Part shown: positions 27,923 through 35,978 of the stretch, piece by piece
Position numbering within the stretch: the stretch's first letter is position 1
How the letters are laid out: each line of letters opens with the position of its first letter
DNA from: UBA8752 sp049610565
Lineage (GTDB): Bacteria > Bacteroidota > Bacteroidia > Flavobacteriales_D > Sanyastnellaceae
Direction: 5' to 3'
NCBI GenBank assembly: GCA_049610565.1
Contig: JBMYZR010000003.1
Coordinates: 1-64,000, forward strand
Length of the DNA: 64,000 nt
Position numbers and translations under genes: made by a program
Notes under the pieces: generated by a model
Seen by the model: the letters and a program-made list of their open reading frames with translations, nothing else
What the model was told of the DNA's origin: nothing
The model's database searches: none

Positions 27923-28411
27923 TCATCTCAACAGGTTGAGGTCCAAGGCCTGCTCATGCCGGATGGCGACCGTGCGGTGCACACCCCAGGAAGAACCGGA
28001 CACCTCCCCCAGCACCCCGAGTCGATAGCCCCCTTGGAACAGGGCCATCGGATTGCTGAGCGCCGCATCCTGGGTCCGCCGGGCGTTGAGCCTGGCCTCC
28101 AGATCGAGCCCGGTCACACCGTGGCCCTGCAACCGGAGCCCCTCTCCGAAATCCAGATGTCCAATGGAATCCCCCTCCAGCTTCAAGGTCAGGCTCGCCG
28201 GGTCCAGGGCCACGGGAAACCGGTTCGGGTTGTCGAGGTTGAGCCGAATGTCCAGCACCCAATCCCCGGCCTCCTGCCGCACCTCCTTCATCGCAAAGGA
28301 ATCCACGGTGAAGTCCTCGATGGTCCGGCAGCCTGTGGCACACAGCAGGCCGAGCGCCAGCCATGCAACCAGCGCACCGTGGGCGGACCCTTTGGTCGTG
28401 GAAGGGATCAT
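27923..28411 (-). CDS. LEA14-like lipoprotein
   Basis: A 162-residue lipoprotein; the lipobox CATGC puts the lipidated residue at Cys28. The mature part resembles the LEA type 2 (WHy) domain: DFTVDSFAMKEVRQ, then LNLDNPNRFPVALDPASLTLKLEGD, the NPN-F-V pattern typical of the fold. Such proteins are linked to desiccation or stress in plants; the bacterial role is unknown. The ATG at 28411 overlaps the stop of the M20 peptidase by 4 nt, so it is translated from the same transcript. It ends at the bidirectional terminator at 27883-27913. Confidence 0.82.
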   Translation of the reverse strand: MIPSTTKGSAHGALVAWLALGLLCATGCRTIEDFTVDSFAMKEVRQEAGDWVLDIRLNLDNPNRFPVALDPASLTLKLEGDSIGHLDFGEGLRLQGHGVTGLDLEARLNARRTQDAALSNPMALFQGGYRLGVLGEVSGSSWGVHRTVAIRHEQALDLNLLR

Positions 28412-29796
28412 CCGCGGCTGAACTCCGCGAATCGCGCGTGGAAGAGCGGAATGGTCTCGATGCCCTTGAAGTAGTTGAAGACGCCGTAGTGCTCGTCCGG
28501 CGAGTGGATGGCGTCGCTGTCGAGGCCGAAGCCCATCAGCACCGTCTTCAAGCCCAGCACGGTTTCGAAATGCGTCACGATCGGAATGCTTCCACCGCCC
28601 CGGCAAGGGACGGGCTTCCGGCCAAACGTGGCCTCCATGGCCGCGGCTGCAGCGCGGTATCCGGGGTGGTCGATCGGCGTCACGGCCGGGTATCCGCCCT
28701 GCATGATGGTGACGTCCACCGTGCAGCTCTTCGGGCACAGCGACTCGAAATGGGCCTTGAACAGGTCGGTGATCTCGTCCGGGTCCTGGTCCGGCACGAG
28801 GCGCATGGAAATCTTGGCGCTGGCCTCGGAGGCGATGACGGTCTTGGCGCCCTCGCCCATATAGCCGCCCCAGATGCCATTGACGTCGAGGGTCGGTCGG
28901 ATGGACATCCGCTCCGGCGCGCTGTAGTCCTTCTCCCCCTCGGTGTCTCCGATGCCGATGCTGGCCTTGTAGTCCTCCTCGCTGAAGGGCGCTTCCGCCA
29001 TGGCTTCGCGCTCCTCGGCAGACAGTTCGATGACCTTGTCGTAGAAACCCGGCACCGTGATCCGCTGCTGGTCGTCCTTCAGGGAAGCGACCATCTCACA
29101 GAGGATGTTGATCGGGTTCGGAGCCGCACCCCCGTAGAGACCGCTGTGCAGGTCGCGGTTGGGGCCGGTGATCTTGACTTCCGTGTAGCAGAGACCGCGC
29201 AGGCCCGTGGTGATGCTCGGCACGTCGTTGGCGATGATGCCGGTGTCGCTGATGAGCACCACGTCTGCGGCGAGCAGCTCCTTGTTCTGGATCAGGAATT
29301 CCTCGAGGTGGTCGCTGCCGACTTCTTCCTCCCCCTCGATGATGAACTTGAGGTTGACCGGCTGGTCGCCTGCCTGCACCATGGCCTCGAGGGCCTTGAC
29401 GTGCATGAACATCTGGCCCTTGTCGTCGCACGCGCCGCGGGCGAAGATGGCGCCCTCGGGATGCAGCTCCGTCTTGCGGATGACCGGCTCGAACGCCGGG
29501 GAGGTCCACAGGTCAAGCGGATCCGGCGGCTGGACGTCGTAGTGTCCGTAGACGAGCACCGTCGGCAGGACCGGATCAACCAACCGCTCTCCGTACACCA
29601 CCGGATAGCCCGGGGTCTGCATGACCTCCACGCGGTCCGCACCCGCCTTGCGGAGGTGGTCCGCCACAGACTCCGCACAGCGAATGACGTCGTCCTTGTA
29701 GTCCGGGTCGGCACTGATGGACGGAATGCGAAGCAGGTCGAACAGCTCGTCGAGGAAGCGGTCCTTGTTGGCGGAGAGGAAATCCTGTGCGGTCAT
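28408..29796 (-). CDS. M20-family dipeptidase
   Basis: A 462-residue zinc-dependent peptidase of family M20. Metal-binding motifs are present: YGHYDVQPP (His), GACDDKGQ (Asp), IEGEEEVGS (catalytic Glu plus ligand Glu), LISDTG (Asp) and DAIHSPDEH (His). The dimerisation domain is inserted near ITGPNRDLHSGLYGG. It is most like cytosolic non-specific dipeptidases, with no signal peptide. The start is the ATG at 29796 (MTAQDFLSANKDRFLDELF). The product is expected to release amino acids from dipeptides; the exact substrate cannot be read. The downstream LEA-like gene is translationally coupled. Confidence 0.92.
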   Translation of the reverse strand: MTAQDFLSANKDRFLDELFDLLRIPSISADPDYKDDVIRCAESVADHLRKAGADRVEVMQTPGYPVVYGERLVDPVLPTVLVYGHYDVQPPDPLDLWTSPAFEPVIRKTELHPEGAIFARGACDDKGQMFMHVKALEAMVQAGDQPVNLKFIIEGEEEVGSDHLEEFLIQNKELLAADVVLISDTGIIANDVPSITTGLRGLCYTEVKITGPNRDLHSGLYGGAAPNPINILCEMVASLKDDQQRITVPGFYDKVIELSAEEREAMAEAPFSEEDYKASIGIGDTEGEKDYSAPERMSIRPTLDVNGIWGGYMGEGAKTVIASEASAKISMRLVPDQDPDEITDLFKAHFESLCPKSCTVDVTIMQGGYPAVTPIDHPGYRAAAAAMEATFGRKPVPCRGGGSIPIVTHFETVLGLKTVLMGFGLDSDAIHSPDEHYGVFNYFKGIETIPLFHARFAEFSRG

Positions 29797-29845
29797 GCCT
29801 GCAAGGTCGCACCCACACCGCCTCCGGTCAATCCCCCGGTGCCCC

Positions 29846-29888
29846 AAAAAAAGAGCGGGGCGGGACCCGTGTTGGATCCCGCCCCGCC
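29846..29888 (-). terminator. Rho-independent terminator
   Basis: On the minus strand an 11-bp perfect stem (GCGGGGCGGGA / TCCCGCCCCGC, at 29877-29887 and 29855-29865) is followed by TCTTTTTTT. It ends the small secreted gene 29912-30244. Confidence 0.92.
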
Positions 29889-29911
29889 GGCTTCAAGTGG
29901 GCATCAAGCCG

Positions 29912-30244
29912 TCAGCCCTGGGCTGAGAAGAGGACGTTGCCGTAGCCGTCAGTGAACGTGACGCGGTCCAAGGTGGCACCGTGCGGAAGCGTCCGGATGA
30001 AATTCTGGTAGGCGACAAGGGCCTGCGCCATGTTGGCCGCGGCCTTCTTCATGTTGGACTTGGTGCCATCCGGCAGGGTGACCTCGGCGCGCATCACCAC
30101 GATGCCTTCGGTGGTCACGTCCTGGACGAGGACGGTCTGATTCAATGCGTTCGTGTCGGCTGTCTTGGTGGTGGTCGCGGCGTAGGACGTGCTGGCGGCG
30201 AGGGTGAAGACGGCAGCGAGGAGGGAGGAGGCAAACTGGTTCAT
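29912..30244 (-). CDS. Small secreted protein, paralog of 27533-27859
   Basis: A 110-residue protein of unknown function with a signal peptide (about residues 1-23, ending STSYAA). The mature region resembles the paralog at 27533-27859 in length, in the segment TLPHGATLDRVTFTDGYGN and in the final SAQG. It is a single-gene unit: a conserved -7/leader block lies upstream and a strong terminator 24 nt downstream. The tidy regulatory flanks and leader conservation suggest high or specifically regulated expression. The start is the ATG at 30244, which opens the signal peptide. Confidence 0.75.
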   Translation of the reverse strand: MNQFASSLLAAVFTLAASTSYAATTTKTADTNALNQTVLVQDVTTEGIVVMRAEVTLPDGTKSNMKKAAANMAQALVAYQNFIRTLPHGATLDRVTFTDGYGNVLFSAQG

Positions 30245-30293
30245 GACGTTGGGGATTTGGGGGTGGTTGTTGTTCGTTGACAGAGCAAACATG
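30245..30293 (-). promoter_or_regulatory. Conserved promoter-leader block (copy 2)
   Basis: A -7-like CATGTTTG (30293 to 30286) and a 41-nt leader before the ATG at 30244. Sequence and spacing match copy 1 at 27484-27532. Confidence 0.65.
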
Positions 30294-30398
30294 CCGGCGC
30301 CATGGGCCCTGCGAACTGACCCCTGTAGGCTGGCAGGGTGACTTTCGTCAACCACCACCTTTCCGTCCCCGCCCCCTGCACCGATGAAATGGCCGCGG

Positions 30399-30406
30399 TA
30401 TCTTTC
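30399..30406 (+). promoter_or_regulatory. -7-like element TATCTTTC
   Basis: Differs from TAnnTTTG at the last base only. It lies downstream of the ATG at 30384, which argues that proline dehydrogenase starts later (30426, 30453 or 30462). Confidence 0.45.
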
Positions 30407-30452
30407 CGCCGCTTTGGAGAGGACAATGCATTCCCGGCCCGAACACCCCACG

Positions 30453-31619
30453 ATGGAACCCATGCAGTTCGACGACACTGCCGTGGCGTTCGCCCACCGT
30501 TCCGATGCGGAACTGCGGCGGGCCCGTTGGATGTTCGGCTTGATCGGGGCCCCCTCACTGGTCCGGCTGGGGTCGCGTGTGCTGCGGCTCGCCGTCTCCC
30601 TTCGCCTGCCCATCCGCTGGGCCGTCGGCCCCGTCTTCGATTATTTCTGCGGCGGGGAAGACATCCAGGACAGCCTGTCCACCTCCGAACAACTTCACCG
30701 CTATGGGGTGAAGACCATCCTCGATTTCAGCGCCGAAGGCCAGACGGGTGAACCGGCTCTGGATGCCGCCCGCGACGAGATTCTCGCCACGATCCGAGCC
30801 GCGGAAGGCGATGCGCGGTTCGCCTTTGCCGTCTTCAAGGTGAGCGCCCTCTCGGACAACGACCTGCTCGAAGAGCGCGGAAAGGGCGGCGCCATGACGG
30901 CCGAACGACAAGCCGCCTGGCAACGCGTCGAGGACCGGGTTGCCGGACTCTGCGCAGAAGCCGCCACCCGGGGTGTCCGGATCATGATCGACGCCGAGGA
31001 GACCTGGCTGCAGGACGCCATTGACGGGCTGGCCGAATCCATGATGCGCCGGCACAACACCGACCGTTGCGTCGTCTTCACCACCGCCCAACTCTACCGC
31101 CACGATCGCCTCGATTACGTCCGGTCGCTGGAATCCCAGGCGCGGACCGAAGGATGGGTCGCCGGGGTCAAACTCGTGCGGGGGGCCTACATGGAAAAGG
31201 AGCGGGAGCGGGCCGCAGAAGAAGGCCGTCCCTCCCCCATCCAACCCGACAAGGCCGCCACGGACCGCGACTTCGACGCCGCCATCGACCTGGCGCTCGA
31301 TCGATTGGACCACCTCCACATCGTCTGTGGCACGCACAACGAAGCCAGCACGGCCCGCCTCGCGGACGGCATGGTGGCCCGGGGGCTGTCCCCGGACGAT
31401 GACCGCGTGTCCTTTGCACAGCTCCTCGGGATGAGCGACAACCTCAGCTTCAACCTGGCGCACCGGGGATACACCGCGGCGAAGTATGTGCCCTACGGCC
31501 CCTTGCGCGAGGCCATTCCCTACCTCATCCGCAGGGCCGAGGAAAACACGTCGGTGGGGGGACAGACCTCCCGGGAGCTGAGCCTCATCCGCACGGAACT
31601 CGCCCGTCGGAAGCGCTGA
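30453..31619 (+). CDS. putA: Proline dehydrogenase (single-domain)
   Basis: A 388-residue FAD-dependent enzyme that oxidises proline to pyrroline-5-carboxylate and passes electrons to quinone. Key features are VKLVRGAYMEKER, CGTHNEAS and the C-terminal signature KYVPYGPLREAIPYLIRRAEEN, which contacts FAD and proline. It is the single-function form; the P5C dehydrogenase partner is not here. The start is chosen at MEPMQFDDTAVAFAHRSD because relatives begin just before this segment and a -7-like element lies at 30399; ATGs at 30426 and 30462 are alternatives. It is transcribed divergently from the small secreted gene. Confidence 0.9.
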   Translation: MEPMQFDDTAVAFAHRSDAELRRARWMFGLIGAPSLVRLGSRVLRLAVSLRLPIRWAVGPVFDYFCGGEDIQDSLSTSEQLHRYGVKTILDFSAEGQTGEPALDAARDEILATIRAAEGDARFAFAVFKVSALSDNDLLEERGKGGAMTAERQAAWQRVEDRVAGLCAEAATRGVRIMIDAEETWLQDAIDGLAESMMRRHNTDRCVVFTTAQLYRHDRLDYVRSLESQARTEGWVAGVKLVRGAYMEKERERAAEEGRPSPIQPDKAATDRDFDAAIDLALDRLDHLHIVCGTHNEASTARLADGMVARGLSPDDDRVSFAQLLGMSDNLSFNLAHRGYTAAKYVPYGPLREAIPYLIRRAEENTSVGGQTSRELSLIRTELARRKR

Positions 31620-31652
31620 CCCCTCGGCACGCTGGCCAGCCTGCGTTCGCGT

Positions 31653-32039
31653 TCAGTCGCAGGCGCACTCCACCGCCACACCCAAATCGAGGCTGCGGAC
31701 GGTCGTCGTCGAATCGGTCACCACGAACTCAGCCGACCGCGTTTCGCCTTCGATGCGGTAGAATTTGCCGGTGCCTTGCTCATTGCGGACATCGCTCGCC
31801 CCGTACCGGATGCTGCCCTCCTCGAGCAGAGACCGCAGGTCGGCCATGGTCACGGCCCCACATTGCATGAGGCACCGGGTCCGCTCGTCGCCCATCAGGC
31901 CGGGCTCACCGAGGAACTTCCGTACCTGCTCATTGGGCAGCCAGGACGTGCAGGATCGGGTACCGAAAAAGAACAGGGCCAGCAGGGTTCCGATGAACAG
32001 GCCCACCATGTAGCGCCACAACCGTTGGGTGAAGGTCAT
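31653..32039 (-). CDS. Membrane-anchored DUF4258-like protein
   Basis: A 128-residue protein with one N-terminal membrane helix (about residues 11-27, YMVGLFIGTLLALFFFG), then a soluble extracytoplasmic domain with four cysteines (SCTSWLPN, CLMQCGAV, ECACD). The soluble part resembles a conserved Bacteroidota family annotated DUF4258: RSLLEEGSIRYGASDVRNE, then VVTDSTTTVRSL. Function unknown. A CATCTTTG -7-like element ends 4 nt before the ATG, and the gene is divergent from the ABC ATPase with a 41-bp shared upstream region. Confidence 0.7.
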   Translation of the reverse strand: MTFTQRLWRYMVGLFIGTLLALFFFGTRSCTSWLPNEQVRKFLGEPGLMGDERTRCLMQCGAVTMADLRSLLEEGSIRYGASDVRNEQGTGKFYRIEGETRSAEFVVTDSTTTVRSLDLGVAVECACD

Positions 32040-32043
32040 GGTG

Positions 32044-32051
32044 CAAAGATG
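32044..32051 (-). promoter_or_regulatory. -7-like element CATCTTTG, 4 nt from start
   Basis: One mismatch to TAnnTTTG, ending exactly 4 nt before the ATG at 32039. Predicts a leaderless transcript. Confidence 0.5.
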
Positions 32052-32066
32052 GGCGTCCCGGCATCG

Positions 32067-32074
32067 TAACTTCA
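32067..32074 (+). promoter_or_regulatory. -7-like element TAACTTCA, 6 nt from start
   Basis: TAnnTTxx match 6 nt before the ATG at 32081; divergent partner of the element at 32044-32051. Confidence 0.35.
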
Positions 32075-32080
32075 GCGGCC

Positions 32081-32731
32081 ATGCTCAGAACGCAGGGATT
32101 GAGATACCGCTATGCCGATGGCGGGCCGGAAATGGCCTTCCCGGACCTCAATGTGGACCGCGGACAGGAGCTGCTCCTTCTCGGCGCCTCCGGCACGGGC
32201 AAGACGACCCTGCTCCACCTCATCGCCGGCATGCGAACGCCCGACGCCGGCGAAGTCACCCTGAATGGCGACGCCTTCAGCACGCTGTCCACCTCGGACC
32301 GGGACCTCGCCCGCGGACGGCACATGGGCATCGTGTTCCAGACCGCCCATTTCGTCCGCAGCCTGACCGTCTCGGAAAACCTGGCGCTCGCCCGGACCCT
32401 CGCCGGACTCGATCCTGACCCCGACCGCATCGCCGAGCTGCTCGCTGGCCTGGGCCTTTCCCACAAGCTCAACGCCCGCGTGGACGCTCTCTCCGTCGGA
32501 GAGCAACAACGGGTCTCCATCGCCCGCGCGGTGGTGCACGGTCCGGGCATCATCCTCGCCGACGAGCCCACGAGCGCCCTCGACGACGTCAACACCGACG
32601 CCGTGCTCGACCTGTTGCGCACCCAGGCGTCGGAAGCGGGTGCCGCCTTGCTGATCGTCACCCACGACCAAAGGCTGAAGGACCGGATGGCCGACCGGGT
32701 GGAATTGACCCCGAACCCCACCGCCGCATGA
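32081..32731 (+). CDS. ABC transporter ATP-binding protein (LolD/MacB type)
   Basis: A 216-residue ATPase. Walker A is GASGTGKTT (about residue 32), the ABC signature LSVGEQQRVSIARA and Walker B IILADEPTSALD. It is of the LolD/MacB class that pairs with FtsX-like permeases, which work by mechanotransmission and not classical uptake. Its stop overlaps the permease start by 4 nt. The ATPase-permease-DUF3299-like order recalls the zinc-regulated zrg locus of Vibrio cholerae, so a metal-related role is possible; lipoprotein release is the alternative. Names such as lolD should not be applied on this evidence. Confidence 0.9.
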   Translation: MLRTQGLRYRYADGGPEMAFPDLNVDRGQELLLLGASGTGKTTLLHLIAGMRTPDAGEVTLNGDAFSTLSTSDRDLARGRHMGIVFQTAHFVRSLTVSENLALARTLAGLDPDPDRIAELLAGLGLSHKLNARVDALSVGEQQRVSIARAVVHGPGIILADEPTSALDDVNTDAVLDLLRTQASEAGAALLIVTHDQRLKDRMADRVELTPNPTAA

Positions 32732-33900
32732 GGTCCGCCCGCCTTGCCCGCCGCAACGTGATGGACCGGCCGCTCGAAAGCGGCCTGAGCGTGTTGCTCC
32801 TCGCCTTCGGGGTCGGCATCATCAGCCTGATGCTGCTCATGCAGCGCAGCCTGACCGAAGACCTCGACCGCAACATCAAGGACATCGACCTGGTGCTCGC
32901 CGCCAAGGGAAGCCCGCTGCAGTCCATCCTGGCCAACGTCTACCACGTCGACGTGCCCACCGGCAACATTCCCCTCGCCGACGCGAAGAAGGTGATGCGC
33001 CACCCGTACATCGAATCGTCCATTCCGCTGGCCTACGGCGACAACTACGAACTCTTCCGCATCGTCGGCACGGAGGCCAGCTATGCCGAACACTACGGCG
33101 CCGAAGTGGCAGAAGGCCGGCTGTTCGATGCGCCCTTCGAGGTCACGGTCGGAGCAGAAGCTGCTGCCGCCACGGGGCTCGGCATCGGAGACACCTTCTT
33201 CAGCGCCCACGGCCTCAAGGATGGCACCGACGTCCACCGCGACAAGGTGTACACCGTGGTCGGCGTCTTCGGCGCCACGGGGTCGGTCATCGACCAGCTT
33301 CTGCTCACCTCCATCGAATCGGTCTGGGGCGTGCACGCCGACATCGAAGGCGCCGATCAGGAAATCACGGCCGTGTTGCTCAAGAAGAAAAACCCGCTCG
33401 CCATCCTCACCTTGCCCAACCTCCTCCGCGACACCCCCATGCAGGTCGCGCTGCCCGCCATCGAGATGAACCGGCTCACCCAGCAATTCGGCATCGGCCT
33501 CAGCACCCTGCGCGCCGTGGCCTTGCTCATCATGGGCCTGTCGTTTGTCAGCGTGTTCATCGCCCTCTTCGCCAGCCTGCGGGACCGGCGCTACGAGCTC
33601 GCCCTCATGCGCACCATGGGCGCTCCGCCTCGTCGTCTGTTCACCCTCGTGCTGTACGAGGGCCTCTGGATGACCGTCGCCGGCATCGTCATCGGCCTGC
33701 TGCTCAGCCGGCTGGGCGTGGTGGTCCTTGCCGGCGCCCTGGCCGACCGGTTCCACTACGACGTCGCCCAGCTCGCTCCCGTGGCCGGCGAATGGGTGCT
33801 GGTCGCCGCCGCATTGGGTGTGGGCATCCTCGCCGCCGCCCTTCCGGCCCGCTCAGCCTTGGCCCTCGACATTTCGAATACGTTGGGTCAGGGACGTTGA
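32728..33900 (+). CDS. FtsX-like ABC transporter permease
   Basis: A 390-residue permease with a first membrane helix near residues 17-38 (LSVLLLAFGVGIISLMLLM), a large periplasmic domain, and three C-terminal helices (from about 265, 315 and 355). The early periplasmic segment IDLVLAAKGSPLQSILANVYHVD followed by PTGNIPLADAKKV is a distinctive conserved block of permeases found beside DUF3299-type proteins. It overlaps the ATPase gene by 4 nt and is followed after 32 nt by the DUF3299-like gene. The substrate is not readable from sequence. Confidence 0.88.
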   Translation: MRSARLARRNVMDRPLESGLSVLLLAFGVGIISLMLLMQRSLTEDLDRNIKDIDLVLAAKGSPLQSILANVYHVDVPTGNIPLADAKKVMRHPYIESSIPLAYGDNYELFRIVGTEASYAEHYGAEVAEGRLFDAPFEVTVGAEAAAATGLGIGDTFFSAHGLKDGTDVHRDKVYTVVGVFGATGSVIDQLLLTSIESVWGVHADIEGADQEITAVLLKKKNPLAILTLPNLLRDTPMQVALPAIEMNRLTQQFGIGLSTLRAVALLIMGLSFVSVFIALFASLRDRRYELALMRTMGAPPRRLFTLVLYEGLWMTVAGIVIGLLLSRLGVVVLAGALADRFHYDVAQLAPVAGEWVLVAAALGVGILAAALPARSALALDISNTLGQGR

Positions 33901-33932
33901 CGCAAGCCCAACGGAGGCTGTACCTTCACGCC

Positions 33933-34511
33933 ATGTCCCGGTCCCTGCATCGCACCCTGTATGCCGCCCTCGGCCTCCTCGGTCTCGCCGCCCTGGACCT
34001 GAGCTCGTATTGCCACCCCGACCCCGCTTCCCCGGACATGGCCCTCATTGGTGCCGCCAAAGCCGCCGAACCTGACATCCGCGTGATGGACGAGGCCCCG
34101 GTTCCCGACGCTGTTGCCCTGGAAGAGTACCGCGAGTTGACCTGGGCAGAGCTGGCCGATGTGGATTTCAAGGACGTCTACCTCGAGGAGCTGGACAGCT
34201 ACTACTGGAAGCCGGAATTCGGACCACAGGTGCTGGCTGCGGAAGGCGAAGACGTCTACATCACCGGCTACGTCATCCCCGTGGACCTCGACGAGGATTT
34301 CTATGTCCTCTCCCGTTATCCCTTCGCCAACTGCTTCTTCTGCGGGGGCGCCGGCCCGGAAAGCGTGATCGACCTGCGCTTCGCCGACAGCGAGCACCGG
34401 ACCTACCAGACCGATGAGCGCCTGACCTTCCACGGCAACGTCCGGCTCAATGCCGACGACGTCTACCAGATGAACTACATCCTCGAGGGCGCCGAGGAAC
34501 ACCCCCTTTGA
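33933..34511 (+). CDS. DUF3299-like exported protein of the ABC module
   Basis: A 192-residue protein with an N-terminal hydrophobic segment (about residues 8-22) that may be a signal peptide or anchor. The domain contains TWAELADVDFKDVYLEE, VYITGYVIPVDLDEDFYVLS and the Cys-rich motif NCFFCGGAGPES, which looks like a conserved possible metal or redox site. I place it in the DUF3299-like group found with FtsX-type ABC genes. Third gene of the operon. A role in trace-metal handling is inferred only from the context known for Vibrio zrg genes. Confidence 0.7.
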   Translation: MSRSLHRTLYAALGLLGLAALDLSSYCHPDPASPDMALIGAAKAAEPDIRVMDEAPVPDAVALEEYRELTWAELADVDFKDVYLEELDSYYWKPEFGPQVLAAEGEDVYITGYVIPVDLDEDFYVLSRYPFANCFFCGGAGPESVIDLRFADSEHRTYQTDERLTFHGNVRLNADDVYQMNYILEGAEEHPL

Positions 34512-34600
34512 TCCGGGCTCAGCCCAACCGGCTAAACATGAAGCGACCCGGGACCGAGACGGCCACCGGGTCGAGGTTGGTGTTGAGGTGAAGGTTCCCG

Positions 34601-34801
34601 TCAGATGACGATCTGGGCAGGGAACGTGTTCAGGATGATGTCCTGATAGCGCTGTCCGAATTGCTCCATGCACCAGCTCCTCAACTTGGAGACGTCAGCC
34701 GTCTCGAGGCGCTTGATGCTCTTGGCGAGCTCCTTGGCGAACAGGTGGCGGTCAAAACTGACCTTGGCCAGAATGCGCTGGCAGTATTCCAACATTTTCA
34801 T
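34601..34801 (-). CDS. Conserved small helical Bacteroidota protein
   Basis: A 66-residue protein, mostly helical and charged, with no membrane helix: MLEYCQRILAKVSFDRHLF, then KELAKSIKRLE and LRSWCMEQFG. Similar about 60-residue proteins are widespread beside other genes in Bacteroidota; no function is known to me. The start could be the ATG at 34801 or the one at 34795. A -7-like TAATTTCA lies about 30-40 nt upstream. The region 34512-34600 before it holds only a weak GACCCGG/CCGGGTC inverted repeat. Confidence 0.65.
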   Translation of the reverse strand: MKMLEYCQRILAKVSFDRHLFAKELAKSIKRLETADVSKLRSWCMEQFGQRYQDIILNTFPAQIVI

Positions 34802-34923
34802 TGAATGGTGAATCACGTTTGCGAAAGGCGGTACCCGGTGAAATTATCCGATTCGGGGCCAAGGTGCAAACGACAACACGGGCCGAATCGTATCCCGGAA
34901 GATTCCTGCGCAGGCGCAAGGGT

Positions 34924-34931
34924 TATTTTTG
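34924..34931 (+). promoter_or_regulatory. -7 element TATTTTTG, 5 nt from GTG start of trhO
   Basis: A perfect TAnnTTTG match, 5 nt before the GTG at 34937. It supports a start at or after 34937 and a leaderless mRNA. Confidence 0.55.
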
Positions 34932-34936
34932 CCGTC

Positions 34937-35968
34937 GTGGACAAGCCGTTGCACAACCGATTGGACCGGGCCTCCCTGGTCAACCGACTCGACCGGGATG
35001 GACGGGCACGGACCACCCTCAGTCTGTACCGCTATGCCCAAGTAGAGAATCCCGAATTCTTCCGGGACCACCTCTTCACCGCCTGGCAACCCCTCGGCGT
35101 ACTGGGCCGCATCTATGTGAGCAGCGAGGGCATCAACGCCCAGCTCAGCTTGCCCACCGAGGCAATGGACGCGTTCCAGAGCAGCCTCGATGCCATCGAC
35201 TGGCTGCGCGGTGTCCGCCTCAACATCGCCATCGACGGCGACGACAAAAGCTTCCTGAAGCTGATCATCAAGGTCCGGGACAAAATCGTCGCAGATGGCC
35301 TCGACGACGACAGCTTCGACGTCACCGATTGCGGGAAGCACGTCTCCGCGGACGAGTTCAACACCCTCGCCGAGCAACCCGACACCGTGGTCGTTGACAT
35401 GCGCAACCACTACGAGAGCGAAGTCGGCCATTTCAAGGGCGCCATCCTGCCCGCCGCCGAAACCTTCCGGGACGAAATCCGCGAAGTCGAGGACCTGCTC
35501 GCCGACCGCAAGGACCAGAACATCGTGCTCTACTGCACGGGGGGCATCCGGTGCGAGAAGGCCAGCGCCTACCTCAAGCACAAGGGATTCCCCAATGTCC
35601 ACCAATTGGAGGGGGGCATCATCCAGTACGTGCGACAGGTCAAGGAACAAGGCCTCGACAACCGCTTCCGCGGCGTCAACTTCGTCTTCGACGAGCGGAT
35701 GGCCGAGCGGGTCTCCGACGACGTCGTGGCCGAATGCCACCATTGCCGGACGGCGTGCGACACGATGGTGAATTGCACCAACCCCGCCTGCAACGTGCTC
35801 ATGGTGCAATGCCCGGATTGCGCCGAGTCCATGGCGGGCACCTGCAGCAGCGACTGCCAGGACTTCCTGGCCCTGCCCGAAGAGGAACAGAAGGCCCGCC
35901 GCGCCGGCGTCAGGCCCCAACACCGCACCTTGCGGCAACCGGACTCCGCCCGTCAGGCCGAGGACTGA
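34937..35968 (+). CDS. trhO: tRNA uridine(34) hydroxylase, rhodanese family
   Basis: A 343-residue TrhO (YceA) protein, which makes 5-hydroxyuridine at the tRNA wobble position using oxygen. It has the N-terminal acylphosphatase-like domain (FTAWQPLGVLGRIYVSSEGINAQLS) and a rhodanese domain with the active-site loop YCTGGIRCEKAS. A C-terminal Cys-rich extension (CHHCRTACDTMVNC, then CPDCAESMAG) is typical of the family. No ATG is well placed: the ATG at 34805 would run through a promoter. The GTG at 34937 follows the -7 element by 5 nt; TTG at 34949 is an alternative. It converges with queG, 10 nt apart. Confidence 0.9.
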   Translation: MDKPLHNRLDRASLVNRLDRDGRARTTLSLYRYAQVENPEFFRDHLFTAWQPLGVLGRIYVSSEGINAQLSLPTEAMDAFQSSLDAIDWLRGVRLNIAIDGDDKSFLKLIIKVRDKIVADGLDDDSFDVTDCGKHVSADEFNTLAEQPDTVVVDMRNHYESEVGHFKGAILPAAETFRDEIREVEDLLADRKDQNIVLYCTGGIRCEKASAYLKHKGFPNVHQLEGGIIQYVRQVKEQGLDNRFRGVNFVFDERMAERVSDDVVAECHHCRTACDTMVNCTNPACNVLMVQCPDCAESMAGTCSSDCQDFLALPEEEQKARRAGVRPQHRTLRQPDSARQAED

Positions 35969-35978
35969 TCTCTCACCC

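Noticed and set aside
34512..34600. Inverted repeat GACCCGG/CCGGGTC after the DUF3299-like gene as a terminator.
   Set aside because: The stem is short, the loop is 14 nt and no T tract follows; too weak to call.
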